NCBI GenBank assembly: GCA_902779945.1
Contig: CACZDN010000026.1
Coordinates: 1-45,726, forward strand
Direction: 5' to 3'
DNA length: 45,726 nucleotides
From: Oscillospiraceae bacterium
GTDB taxonomy: Bacteria; Bacillota; Clostridia; Oscillospirales; Oscillospiraceae
Below, one piece after another: positions 1-14,264 of this stretch. Position numbers and translations under genes: made by a program. Within the stretch, counting starts at the first letter, position 1; every line of letters begins with the position of its first letter. The notes under the pieces are model-generated. The model saw nothing but the letters and a program-made list of their open reading frames with translations. It was not told the DNA's origin and made no database searches.

Positions 1-99
1 AATGTGAACAACATTTCTGGAGTTGTTGAGCGATTTATCGACGAACATATTCGTGCGTATATTCGAATTCCGGATGGGTATAGGTATAGAGAAGAGTAA
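1..99 (+). CDS. 3' end of an unidentified protein gene (partial)
   Basis: The first 32 codons of the window form an open frame ending in TAA at 97-99. The translated tail ends IPDGYRYREE and has a normal charged/hydrophobic composition. Two intrinsic-terminator-like hairpins follow on the same strand, which supports this being the true end of a + strand gene. I do not recognise the family. The upstream part lies outside the window, so function and start cannot be judged. Confidence 0.5.
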   Translation, partial: NVNNISGVVERFIDEHIRAYIRIPDGYRYREE

Positions 100-133
100 C
101 ACATTCCCGCTTTTCGGGGTAAAAGTGTTTTTT
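97..133 (+). terminator. Weak terminator after the partial gene
   Basis: An imperfect hairpin (AACAC and CCCG on the left, GGGG and GTGTT on the right) runs into six Ts. It overlaps the stop codon of the partial gene. Confidence 0.45.
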
Positions 134-179
134 AGGCGTACTTACCTTGATCCTGTACCTTTTGGGCGTACTTAGGCAG

Positions 180-210
180 ACCGGTACTTGAAAAAGTACC
201 GGTTTTTTAT
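180..210 (+). terminator. Rho-independent terminator
   Basis: The perfect 9-bp stem ACCGGTACT/AGTACCGGT (180-188 with 195-203) is followed by a run of Ts at 203-208. It backs up the weaker hairpin just upstream and should stop transcripts entering from the left edge. Confidence 0.75.
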
Positions 211-329
211 TTTCGAACAAAAAACTCCTGTGTTTTGCTTTTTCTGTTATACTTCCAACAACCGGATAATCATACACATCGCTGTTTCCGCAGCTTCCAC
301 AGCGGATCAATGTCCCATGGATTAAACGC

Positions 330-375
330 AAAAACGCCCGCAGACCGCTTCACTTTCAAAGCGGCCGACGGGCGT
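330..375 (-). terminator. Terminator of the pyrG-gltB-gltD operon
   Basis: Read on the minus strand, a 17-nt arm (359-375) pairs with 334-350 with few mismatches, around an 8-nt loop, and is followed by a T run (the A run at 330-334 on the + strand). It lies 33 nt downstream of the stop codon of the last operon gene. Bases 211-329 hold nothing else that I can identify. Confidence 0.75.
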
Positions 376-407
376 AAATTATGCGCAGACGCGGGCAGCG
401 ACATCCC

Positions 408-2996
408 TCAGCGGGACAATGGGACCCTCCGTGCAACAAGAAAGCGTTCACTTGAAAGGTCGTAATACTCCCAGATTTCGCCATGCTGTATCTGATGCAG
501 GCAGATGACATTTTCCATGCCGCCGGGTGAATCGACAAGCTCCGCAAGGTCATTGCCGGCTTTCAGCTCCTGCTCCCGGAAGACGCGGGTGCTTGCCCCT
601 TCAAAGACAGCCGAGTACAGGATCTCCGCCTCCACAAGATCCTGAAAGATATGGCTGCCGTAGCTGAGCTCGGGCATGTACCCGGCCCGGCGGTCCGCGA
701 CCTCCAGGATCGTGTCAAACTCGCTGATGTCGGAAAACTCCGTCGGCACCCCAAGCTCGGGAGAGCTGGTGCAGATCCGGCCGGGCGTGATGAGCAGCAT
801 GCGCTTCTGCTGCCCGCGCAGCCGCCAGTTGATGGCCGAGAGCAGCTGCTTGACGCGGTACTTGTCGCGGTAGGGCAGCTTGTAATAGGCGACCAGGTCC
901 ACATATACCAGCACGTCCAGGGGAAAGCTGCGGGAAAAGCCCATGGAGGTGCCGACGGTTTCGATCAGAATATCCTCCTCACGCAGGTCTGCCGGGATGG
1001 ACACCTTGTCGCCGGTGCGGGTCAGCTGCAGGGGTCGGCATTGGAGCAGGCTGATCACATACTCGCCCGTCGAGGCGCAGTTGATGGTGTACTCAATATC
1101 GACCGGATAGGCGTAGGTATCCTGCAGCAGACGCAGGATCTCGCCCATATCCCGCATCAGACTCCTGTTGCTGACGAGCCCCTCGCAGGAGACGTACAGC
1201 ACATCCTCGCGGATGCCCTGTTCCCGCAGGATTGTCTCCGTCTCCCGGTCGTGGGAATAGAGCAGCGCGCTCAGACAGGGCGGGAGCGCCGCGCGGATAC
1301 GCTCGGCGTCCCGGCTTTCCACACCGTCGGACGTATCACTGACAACATCCACAAGGCGCTGGGAGAACTGGTGTCGATCCGCCGAGGAGGCCTGCCACAC
1401 GACAGAGGGCTTGTCCAGCGCGACCATACGCGGATAGGAGCCCGTGCGGCGATCCACCGCGGCGGTGCCGAGACCGCATACGAGGCGGAGCATGCCCTTC
1501 TCGGGATGATCGACGCCGAAGCGGTAGGGGCTGGACGAATAGCCGACGCCCGCGGCGCACGGCATGAAAAAGCCCGCATAGTGGGAGCCGGAGACCCGCT
1601 GGACAAGAATGCCCATCTGCTCGTCCAGATGCTCCAGCCCGCGCCGCTTCCGGTAATCCAGCGCAGAAAGGCTGAGCGTGCTGGCATAGACGGTGCGTAC
1701 GGCGGATTCAAAGGCGTGCAGGCGCTCCTCCGGCGAGCCGTGGCTGCCGCAGAAGACGGACTCGTATTTCCCGGCAAAGGCGTTGCCGAAGCCATCCTCG
1801 AGAATCGAGCTTGAGCGCACGATAATCGGCTCGTTGCCGTAATACTCCAGAAGCTGGCGGAACCGGGCGCGAAGCGCCGGAGAGAACGCGCCGCCGAGCA
1901 GGGCTTCCGAGAAAGCCTGCGCCTGAGAAAAATATCCGTCCGCCGTCTTCTGGCTGAGCTTGAGATCCCACAGACCGTTGTCCACAATGAAAGAATAGAA
2001 TACGTCCGAGCCGATGTAAAAGGAATCGTGAGGCTCGATGCGCTCAAAAAGCGCCGCGTCCCGGTTCTGGATGATCTTCCTCGACAGCAGCATCCCGCAG
2101 GCTTTGCCGCCGATAAGCCCGGTGCCGATCATGCGGTCGTGGATCTCAAAATAGTCCTCGGGCTGAAACTGCTCTACGATCATGCTGCGCATCCTTGTAT
2201 CGCGCGTGAGCATGATGTCGCACATGCGGTCACACTCACTCCGAATATCCAGCCCCGCGTCAAATTTGACACGGGCGGCATGGAAGAAGCGTTCCCAGCT
2301 GTCCATGCTCTGGGCGTTTTTGAGTCCCTTTGCGTCGTTCAGGCTGCGGTAAAAGCGGCTGAGCTCCACGCTCTCCGAAACCGGATAAAAGCTGCCGTCC
2401 CCGAGATCGCAGCCGCAGGGCTGGGCGAGATGGGCAAGCGGCCGCGCCCAGACCTTTTCGGCCCGGAAAAAGAGCCTGTCCCGACCGCCGGGGAAAACAT
2501 CCAGAAAGAGCTGTGTGGTGTTCGCGATAATGTCGATCGCGTCAAAGGAGTGTCTGCCGCGCAGGACCGGGAAATAGGCGACGGTGTCCAGAGAGAACAG
2601 AAAGGGGCAGGTCAGGTGAAAGAAATTCCCCATCATAAGATCCGTTGCCCAGGCCTCCTCCAGCTCCGAGAGACAGTCGAAGACATAGAAGGCATCGCGT
2701 CCTTCCCGTTCGATCAGGTCGTGAATGTCCACCGTGAAGGATTCAAAGAGATGGGAGAGCGGAACATGCACCTCCCGCACACCGGGCATGGGAGGCAGGA
2801 TGGGATCGTGCCCGGCAAAGCGGATATAGAGGATGTTCCGCCCGTCCCGGACGGCCTGCTCTGCAAAGGCCCTGGCGAAGACGCGAAATTCGTCCAGCGC
2901 CGATACCTGCCACACCACGTTGTCCCCCAGACGGATCGAGTCAAGACAGCGGTCCAGCCCCGGGATGCCGGACAGGATCGGTTCAAAAGCGGCCAT
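408..2996 (-). CDS. KaiC-like / PEP-synthase N-terminal (PEP/pyruvate-binding) fusion protein
   Basis: This 862-residue protein has two parts. Residues 1-210 resemble a RecA/KaiC-type domain (GIPGLDRCL near the start) but show no Walker A lysine motif, so that half looks degenerate. Residues about 290-660 match the ATP-grasp-like nucleotide domain of PEP synthase/pyruvate phosphate dikinase: GGKACG at 296-301, RSSSILED at 394-401, FAGKYESVF soon after, and a closing CRPLQ motif. A tail of about 200 residues contains PGRICTSSPELG and FSDIS motifs. The phosphohistidine swivel domain and the PEP-binding barrel of real PEP synthase are absent, so it probably does not make PEP. The start ATG has GGAGG seven bases upstream. 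It is the last gene of the pyrG-gltBD operon, 14 nt after gltD, which hints at a link to nitrogen or energy state. Its function is unknown. Confidence 0.8.
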   Translation of the reverse strand: MAAFEPILSGIPGLDRCLDSIRLGDNVVWQVSALDEFRVFARAFAEQAVRDGRNILYIRFAGHDPILPPMPGVREVHVPLSHLFESFTVDIHDLIEREGRDAFYVFDCLSELEEAWATDLMMGNFFHLTCPFLFSLDTVAYFPVLRGRHSFDAIDIIANTTQLFLDVFPGGRDRLFFRAEKVWARPLAHLAQPCGCDLGDGSFYPVSESVELSRFYRSLNDAKGLKNAQSMDSWERFFHAARVKFDAGLDIRSECDRMCDIMLTRDTRMRSMIVEQFQPEDYFEIHDRMIGTGLIGGKACGMLLSRKIIQNRDAALFERIEPHDSFYIGSDVFYSFIVDNGLWDLKLSQKTADGYFSQAQAFSEALLGGAFSPALRARFRQLLEYYGNEPIIVRSSSILEDGFGNAFAGKYESVFCGSHGSPEERLHAFESAVRTVYASTLSLSALDYRKRRGLEHLDEQMGILVQRVSGSHYAGFFMPCAAGVGYSSSPYRFGVDHPEKGMLRLVCGLGTAAVDRRTGSYPRMVALDKPSVVWQASSADRHQFSQRLVDVVSDTSDGVESRDAERIRAALPPCLSALLYSHDRETETILREQGIREDVLYVSCEGLVSNRSLMRDMGEILRLLQDTYAYPVDIEYTINCASTGEYVISLLQCRPLQLTRTGDKVSIPADLREEDILIETVGTSMGFSRSFPLDVLVYVDLVAYYKLPYRDKYRVKQLLSAINWRLRGQQKRMLLITPGRICTSSPELGVPTEFSDISEFDTILEVADRRAGYMPELSYGSHIFQDLVEAEILYSAVFEGASTRVFREQELKAGNDLAELVDSPGGMENVICLHQIQHGEIWEYYDLSSERFLVARRVPLSR

Positions 2997-3010
2997 GGCG
3001 AGTCCTCCTG

Positions 3011-4402
3011 TCAGATAAAGTTTGTATAGCCCATTAAAAAGCGGTCGACTTCGGCGGCGCAGGCGCGGCCCTCGGCGATGGCATGGACGACCAGAGACTG
3101 GCCGCGGTGCATGTCGCCGGCCGTGAAGATGTGCGGGACGCTGGTCTGAAAAGAGCCCGCCCTGGTTTTCACGGTGCGGTCAAGCTCCACGCCGAAGGCG
3201 GCGCAGATATCCTCCCGGCAGCCGGCAAAGCCGGTCGCCGCAATGAGCAGCTCACAGGGAAGCTTTGTCCCGTCCTTCGTGACCACAGCCGTGAGACTGC
3301 CCGTTTCATCGGGTTCGAGGGATGCAAGGCTCTGCGAGAACAGGCGCGGATCGCTGCCGAAAACGGCATCGCACTCCTCCTGTGCGTAGTCCCGGGGGAG
3401 GCTGCCGTCCGGCGCAAGATAATCCTCCCTCGGCCTGCGCACAAGCTGTGTGACGCTCTTGCAGCCCTGGCGGATGGAAGTTGCCACACAGTCGCTTGCG
3501 GTATTGCCGGTGCCGATGACGATCACGTTTTTCCCCGCAGCGGAGGGGACGGCAGGGGAGAGGGAGAGCTGCTGCCGCTGGACTGCGGCGGGCAGAAAGT
3601 CCATGGCAAAGTACACGCCCTGAACCCCCTCCCCGTCGATGCCGAGCGGCCGCGGCTTTTCCGCCCCGCAGCAGAGCACCACCGCGTCGTATTCCAGCAT
3701 GAGACGCCGGGCCACCGCGGGATCGGCGGCGTCAAGGCCGGTCACAAAGCTCACGCCCTCCCGCGTCATGAGCTCACAGCGGCGGCGGACAACGGTTTTC
3801 GGCAGCTTCATATTCGGGATGCCGTACATCAAAAGCCCGCCGGGCAGCGCGCGCTTTTCGATCACCGTGACGCTGTGGCCCCTGTGGTTGAGCTGATCGG
3901 CCGCCGCAAGCCCCGCCGGGCCGGAGCCCACCACGGCCACATTCTTTCCGGAGCTGTGAGGCGAAAAGCGCGGCTCCATCAGATGGTGGGAAAAGGCGTA
4001 TTCGATGATGCTCAGCTCGTTGTCGTGCACCGTGACGGCATCGCCGTACAGCCCGCAGGTACAGGCCTGCTCGCAGAAGGCGGGGCAGACGCGCCCGGTA
4101 AACTCCGGGAAGTTGTTTGTTTTCAGCAGTCTTGTCAGCGCGTGGGCAAAATTCCCGTCCATGACGCTGTCGTTCCACTCAGGGATCAGGTTGTGCAGCG
4201 GACAGCCGAGCTGCCTGCCCTCAAACTGTACCCCGGCCTGGCAGAAGGGCACGCCGCAGTTCATGCAGCGCGCGCCCTGCCTGCGCCGCTCTTCTTCAGG
4301 CGCGGGAAGGTGAAACTCCTCCCAGTCCTTTACCCGCTCGAGAGGCGGACGCACAGGATTCGCCCTGCGTGCATAGTCCAGAAATCCGGTCGGTTTTCCC
4401 AT
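3011..4402 (-). CDS. gltD: Glutamate synthase small (beta) subunit
   Basis: This FAD/NAD(P)H-dependent, iron-sulfur subunit passes electrons to GltB for the reductive conversion of 2-oxoglutarate and glutamine to two glutamates. The N-terminus carries the cysteine motifs CMNCGVPFC and [11 protein letters not shown] that bind 4Fe-4S clusters. A first Rossmann motif [12 protein letters not shown] (FAD) and a second [11 protein letters not shown] (NADPH) follow. I chose the ATG at 4402 (463 aa), which has GGAGG eight bases upstream, over a GTG three codons earlier that lies against the Shine-Dalgarno. The gene begins 13 nt after the gltB stop, and the two are surely co-transcribed. Length is normal for the family. 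Confidence 0.95.
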   Translation of the reverse strand: MGKPTGFLDYARRANPVRPPLERVKDWEEFHLPAPEEERRRQGARCMNCGVPFCQAGVQFEGRQLGCPLHNLIPEWNDSVMDGNFAHALTRLLKTNNFPEFTGRVCPAFCEQACTCGLYGDAVTVHDNELSIIEYAFSHHLMEPRFSPHSSGKNVAVVGSGPAGLAAADQLNHRGHSVTVIEKRALPGGLLMYGIPNMKLPKTVVRRRCELMTREGVSFVTGLDAADPAVARRLMLEYDAVVLCCGAEKPRPLGIDGEGVQGVYFAMDFLPAAVQRQQLSLSPAVPSAAGKNVIVIGTGNTASDCVATSIRQGCKSVTQLVRRPREDYLAPDGSLPRDYAQEECDAVFGSDPRLFSQSLASLEPDETGSLTAVVTKDGTKLPCELLIAATGFAGCREDICAAFGVELDRTVKTRAGSFQTSVPHIFTAGDMHRGQSLVVHAIAEGRACAAEVDRFLMGYTNFI

Positions 4403-4415
4403 AACGTCCACCTCC

Positions 4416-10637
<6,222 letters not shown>

Positions 10638-10644
10638 AGGAAAT

Positions 10645-10690
10645 AAAAAAGACGCCCATCCGGGGACAGTTATCCCAGATGAACGTCTTT
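10645..10690 (-). terminator. Leader terminator / candidate attenuator of pyrG
   Basis: On the minus strand a stem of about 17 bp (AAAGACG plus CATCTGGG on the left, CCCCGGATG plus CGTCTTT on the right, with a few G-U pairs) closes a loop of about 9 nt and runs into TTTTTTA. It lies between the pyrG promoter and the pyrG start, beginning about 9 nt after the predicted transcription start, so it should cut off pyrG transcription unless it is prevented. pyrG attenuation is known in other Firmicutes. Confidence 0.65.
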
Positions 10691-10703
10691 GTTCAACACG
10701 GTG

Positions 10704-10732
10704 AGGATACACCGCGAAGGTCGCTTTGTCAA
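10704..10732 (-). promoter_or_regulatory. Sigma-A promoter of the pyrG operon
   Basis: On the minus strand there is a consensus TTGACA (10727-10732), a 17-bp spacer and TATCCT (10704-10709). A MITE-like repeat begins five bases upstream of the -35 box. Confidence 0.75.
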
Positions 10733-10736
10733 GACT

Positions 10737-10881
10737 TAAGGCAACACCGCGCAATTCGCCTGCGGCATCTCCTGGAAAAATTGCGCCCTGATTTCGTCAC
10801 TTTTTCTTGAGGTACACAAAGTACATCTGCGAAAAAGTGCCTTTATCAGAACCCAAATTTTCTCAGGATCTGCTCTTGCCG
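10737..10881 (+). repeat. MITE-like TTAAGGC repeat, copy 1 (right end missing)
   Basis: It begins TTAAGGCAACACCGC and continues with blocks shared with the copies at 32968-33109 and 40788-40882 (CTTGAGGTACACAAAGTACA, CTCAGGATCTGCTCTTG). It contains a segment of about 30 bp (GTGCCTTTATCAGAACCC) that copy 2 lacks. Homology stops at CTCTTGCC, so the right terminal repeat is absent. Bases 10882-11013, up to the ZIP gene, hold only its ribosome binding site as far as I can see. Confidence 0.8.
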
Positions 10882-11013
10882 GGATAACAGGAGGGCTTCC
10901 TGCGCGCCTGTCCGGCTTTTTGAAGCAGGACGGCATTCTATCCTTTTCCCGAGCTCCGCGGGCAGAACCATGAGCAACAAGCGCTGCTTTGCGCTTTACA
11001 AGGAGTTGACAAC

Positions 11014-11790
11014 ATGGGTGATGCAATTCTCGGCCTGCTGATTCCCTTTGCCGGGACCGGCCTGGGCGCGGCAATGGTGTTCTTCCTGAAAAAGCAGATG
11101 TCGTCCGGCTTACAGAAAATTTTGACGGGCTTTGCCGCGGGCGTCATGGTGGCCGCCTCCTTCTGGAGCCTGCTCCAGCCCGCGCTGGAAAGCAGCGAAA
11201 ACATGGGGAAGCTCTCATTCCTGCCGGCTTCCGTGGGCTTTCTGATCGGCGTCGGCTTTCTTCTGCTGCTGGATGAAATCACTCCCCACATGCACATGAA
11301 CGAGCAGACGGAGGGGCCGAAGAGCGGGCTGAAGCGCACGACGAAGCTGATCCTTGCCGTCACGCTCCACAACATCCCGGAGGGCATGGCGGTCGGGGTC
11401 GTGTATGCGGGCTGGCTTTCCGGTGACGTCGGCGTCAGCCGGACAGCGGCTCTGGCGCTGGCACTCGGCATCGCGATCCAGAACTTCCCCGAGGGGGCCA
11501 TTGTCTCCATGCCTCTGCTTGCGGAGGGAATGCCGAGGGAAAAAACCTTCCTGTACGGCGTGCTCTCCGGCGTGGTTGAGCCGATCGCGGCACTGGTGAC
11601 GATCCTGGCTGCCAGCGCGGTGATCCCCGTGCTGCCGTATCTGCTGGCCTTTGCGGCGGGCGCCATGATGTATGTGGTGGTTGAGGAGCTGATCCCGGAA
11701 ATGTCGGAAGGGGAGCACTCCAACGCGGGGACGATCTTTTTCTCGCTGGGTTTTGTGCTCATGATGATCCTGGACGTTGCGCTCGGATAG
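11014..11790 (+). CDS. ZIP-family divalent metal transporter
   Basis: This 258-residue integral membrane protein probably imports zinc or a related divalent metal across the cytoplasmic membrane. The two signature metal-site helices are clear: HNIPEGMA at 119-126 and QNFPEGA at 156-162. A histidine-containing cytoplasmic loop (HMHMNEQTE) lies near residues 92-100. Several hydrophobic helices fill the rest, and the length is normal for bacterial ZIP (GufA/ZupT-like) proteins. AAGGAG precedes the start. The gene stands alone on the + strand, with a repeat upstream and a bidirectional terminator downstream. No metal-responsive operator or riboswitch is recognisable, so the exact metal is not known. 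Confidence 0.9.
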   Translation: MGDAILGLLIPFAGTGLGAAMVFFLKKQMSSGLQKILTGFAAGVMVAASFWSLLQPALESSENMGKLSFLPASVGFLIGVGFLLLLDEITPHMHMNEQTEGPKSGLKRTTKLILAVTLHNIPEGMAVGVVYAGWLSGDVGVSRTAALALALGIAIQNFPEGAIVSMPLLAEGMPREKTFLYGVLSGVVEPIAALVTILAASAVIPVLPYLLAFAAGAMMYVVVEELIPEMSEGEHSNAGTIFFSLGFVLMMILDVALG

Positions 11791-11844
11791 AGGAGGACCC
11801 CTGCCTCCCGCGCGAGGCCGTGACGGAGGGACCGATCCCTCCAT

Positions 11845-11893
11845 AAAGACGTATGGCAAATCCGCAGCCTTTGCGGATTTGCCATACGTCTTT
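11845..11893. terminator. Bidirectional terminator between the ZIP gene and the OYE gene
   Basis: A perfect 22-bp stem (11845-11866 with 11872-11893) closes a 5-nt loop, with AAA at the left foot and TTT at the right foot. It lies between two convergent genes. Its core ACGTATGGCAAATCCGCA resembles the terminator at 33110-33155. Confidence 0.8.
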
Positions 11894-11969
11894 CATACAC
11901 CGCAGCTTCCGGATATCCGGATTCTCCGTCGCTTCGTCCCTCAAAGGGCAGGGACCGGATCGCGCCGCT

Positions 11970-13325
11970 TTATCCTCTGAAATTCGCGGGGAGATTCTTT
12001 TTCTCCTCCATGAACTGCCGGTAGAACGGCAGGAAGGTTTTTGCATCGCGCACGACGCAGCCGGTCGGCAGATGGGCGCGGATAAGGTCGCCGCACTTGC
12101 CGCAGGTCATACAGACGCGCCTCGGGTCGATGCGGCCGTCGCGGATGATTTCGTTTGCAAAGTCGGGATCGGCAAAGGCCATGCGGCCGAAGAGCATCCC
12201 GTCGCAGAGGCCCTGCTCCACGGCGCCGGCAGCGTAGAGATCCGCAAACTGTCGGAGATAGGTGGGCGCGGAGGCAAAGACCGTCATCTCCGGAACGGCC
12301 TTCTTGACCTTGCCGATGCCGTTGATCATGCGGGCAAGACCCTCAAAGGGGTGCTCCGGCGCGTCGTATTTGCCGGCGTCGAAGGGGCGGGTGACATGGG
12401 TGGTGGCGTAGGGGTTGCCCATGGTGAGGTTTACAAAGCGCAGCCCCTCCTCGTGATAGAGCTCGCGCACCAGACGTGTCGGCTCCGTGAGATCGACCTC
12501 GAGCCCGCCGCCCTCGCGCACGCCGAAGCCGAAGGGCCATTCGCAGCCGTCGTAGAGGCCCAGACGCGAGGTGATGAGGAAGGTATCGGTCTCCTCCGCC
12601 TTTGCCGCGCGGATCGCGTTTTTCAGCAGGCGCGTGCGGTTTTCATAGCTTCCGCCGTAGCGGCCCGGGCGGGTAAAGCCGGACAGCAGCTCCGCCAGCA
12701 GGTAGCCGTGGCTGGACTTGATGTCCACCGCGTCGAAGCCCGCTTCCTTTGCAAGCCGGGCGGCCTTGCCGAAGCGCTCCTCCAGGGACTGGAGGTAGTC
12801 GTCGGAGACAATGCAGCTGTCGTCGGCCGCGCGGTACTGCTCGAGCACCGGGTGGCGATAGGCGATCATCGGCGCGGGGCGGTTGTCCGGATTGGAATAG
12901 CGGCCTGAGTGGTTTGCCTGCATGATGAGAAAGGGGGCGAAGCCGTTGGCCTTCATGCCCGCCTCCCTGACGGCGGCGGTGAGGCGCTTGTATTCGTCCA
13001 GCGTGTCCTCGGTCAGCAGAAGCTGCGTGCGGGAGGAGCGGCCCTCCTCGACGATGGAGATGGCCTCAAACCAGATCACCGCCGAGCCGCCGGCGGCCTC
13101 ATTGCAGTAGCGGCGCAGCGTGTATTCGGAGGGGGCGCCCCCGGGGGTGGAGTCCGCGCCCTCCATGGGGGCGATGCCCATGCGGTTGTGGAAGCTGACC
13201 GTGCCGACATGCAAACGCTCGGCCAGGACGTGGGTGTCGGAGGCGAAGGGCAGGCTCACGCCCAGCTCCGCCGCCCTGGCCTGCACATCCTCGAGAGTCT
13301 TGTAATGAAATCTTTCGTGCTGCAT
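11970..13325 (-). CDS. Old Yellow Enzyme family NADH:flavin oxidoreductase
   Basis: This 451-residue FMN-barrel enzyme is likely to reduce an activated C=C bond. The family motif is plain in the middle: SSHGYLLAELLSGFTRPGR followed by YGGSYENRTRLL. The substrate-binding segment has IMQANHSGRYSNP in place of the usual QLxHxGR. Near the C-terminus Cys405, Cys408, Cys411 and Cys423 (C-X2-C-X2-C-X11-C) resemble the 4Fe-4S site of 2,4-dienoyl-CoA reductase and BaiCD/BaiH. The FAD/NAD domain that follows in those enzymes is missing, so electrons must come from a partner protein or directly. The ATG at 13325 has GGAGGAG seven bases upstream; the frame stays open further 5' but runs antisense into the AraC gene. 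It is divergent from that regulator, 78 bp away. Confidence 0.9.
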   Translation of the reverse strand: MQHERFHYKTLEDVQARAAELGVSLPFASDTHVLAERLHVGTVSFHNRMGIAPMEGADSTPGGAPSEYTLRRYCNEAAGGSAVIWFEAISIVEEGRSSRTQLLLTEDTLDEYKRLTAAVREAGMKANGFAPFLIMQANHSGRYSNPDNRPAPMIAYRHPVLEQYRAADDSCIVSDDYLQSLEERFGKAARLAKEAGFDAVDIKSSHGYLLAELLSGFTRPGRYGGSYENRTRLLKNAIRAAKAEETDTFLITSRLGLYDGCEWPFGFGVREGGGLEVDLTEPTRLVRELYHEEGLRFVNLTMGNPYATTHVTRPFDAGKYDAPEHPFEGLARMINGIGKVKKAVPEMTVFASAPTYLRQFADLYAAGAVEQGLCDGMLFGRMAFADPDFANEIIRDGRIDPRRVCMTCGKCGDLIRAHLPTGCVVRDAKTFLPFYRQFMEEKKNLPANFRG

Positions 13326-13348
13326 AATTTCTCCTCCAATCTGAAAAC

Positions 13349-13377
13349 TTGAAAAGACAGGTAAGGTCTGGTAAACT
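13349..13377 (+). promoter_or_regulatory. Candidate promoter of the AraC-family gene
   Basis: TTGAAA (13349-13354), 17 bp and TAAACT (13372-13377) lie just ahead of a GAGGGGGA ribosome binding site. The 78-bp divergent region with the OYE gene must hold both promoters and any operator; the short dyads seen there (AGAC...GTCT, GGTC...GACC) are too weak to call. Confidence 0.45.
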
Positions 13378-13403
13378 GACCGGTATAAGAGGGGGAATGA
13401 CCC

Positions 13404-14255
13404 ATGAATATTGATCTGCTGCCGGAGGAGGATATCCTCATCAAGCACCGCGCCGGCGAGCCGGGCTTTTACATGCGGCCCGAACAGCAGGCGGCCCATC
13501 CGCATTTTCACTATCAATACGAGCTGCTTTTGTGTACCGGCGGCACGGCGGAATTCGTCGTCGCGGACCGGACGTATTCGCTCACGCCCGGGTCCGTCCT
13601 GTTTATCAGCAACCTGGAAAACCACTTCATCTATTCCCACGACGACGCGTACGAACGCTATGCCATCCGCTTTTCCAGCCAGGCGGCCGAGCTCATGCGC
13701 AATCCGCTGCTGCTGTCGCTGTTCCGGCAGCGGCCGGAGGGCTTCTGCCATCTGTATCAGTGCGGGGAAAAGGAGCTCGCGCGCTGCCAGAAGATGTTCC
13801 ACACGATGGAGCGGGAGTACGCCCTGCAGAAGCCCTGCTGGTCTCAGGTGATCTCCTCGAGCTTTCTGATCCTGCTGTCGGGCATCTACCGCCGCGCGCC
13901 GGAGTGCTTCCCCGCAAACCGCCACCCGGAGGGGCAGATGCTCATCTTCCGGGTCCAGAGCTATCTGGAAAGCCACCTGAACGGGGATTTGAGCCTCGAC
14001 GCGGTCGCGGCCCGCTTTTACGTGGACAAGTACCATCTCAGCCACCAGTTCACGCGCTTCACCGGCTACAGCTTCAAGCAGTTCATCACCGCCGCGCGGC
14101 TTTCAAAGGCCAAGGATCTGCTCCTGCATTCGGACGGAGAGATCCGCGCGATCGCGGAACAGGTGGGCTACCACAGCGCCACGCACTTTATCCGCGTCTT
14201 CAAGGAGGCGGAGGGCCTGTCGCCCCTGCAGTACCGTCTCAGGCAGCGGGATTGA
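13404..14255 (+). CDS. AraC-family transcriptional regulator with cupin sensor domain
   Basis: The 283 residues split into an N-terminal cupin-like sensing domain (HPHFHYQYELLLCTGG near residue 32) and a C-terminal double helix-turn-helix of AraC type from about residue 180 (LSLDAVAARFYVDKYHLS, then IRAIAEQVGYHSATHFIRVF). Such proteins usually activate adjacent catabolic genes when a small molecule binds the cupin domain. The gene is divergent from the OYE gene and ends 9 nt from the convergent amidohydrolase gene, so it is the obvious local regulator of the reductive cluster. The inducer is unknown. Confidence 0.9.
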   Translation: MNIDLLPEEDILIKHRAGEPGFYMRPEQQAAHPHFHYQYELLLCTGGTAEFVVADRTYSLTPGSVLFISNLENHFIYSHDDAYERYAIRFSSQAAELMRNPLLLSLFRQRPEGFCHLYQCGEKELARCQKMFHTMEREYALQKPCWSQVISSSFLILLSGIYRRAPECFPANRHPEGQMLIFRVQSYLESHLNGDLSLDAVAARFYVDKYHLSHQFTRFTGYSFKQFITAARLSKAKDLLLHSDGEIRAIAEQVGYHSATHFIRVFKEAEGLSPLQYRLRQRD

Positions 14256-14264
14256 TTCTTCCTG

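Noticed and set aside
35-331. A 98-codon minus-strand open frame at the left edge
   Set aside because: It crosses two terminators and antisense coding sequence and has no credible composition or start signal.
10645-10700. G-tract slippage attenuation of pyrG as in Bacillus
   Set aside because: No GGG run at the expected transcription start and no C/U-rich tract in the 5' arm of the terminator. The terminator itself is kept as a finding.
13326-14045. N-terminal extension of the OYE gene of about 240 codons
   Set aside because: The extension is antisense to the AraC gene and lacks family similarity, while the ATG at 13325 has an excellent ribosome binding site and gives the normal family start.
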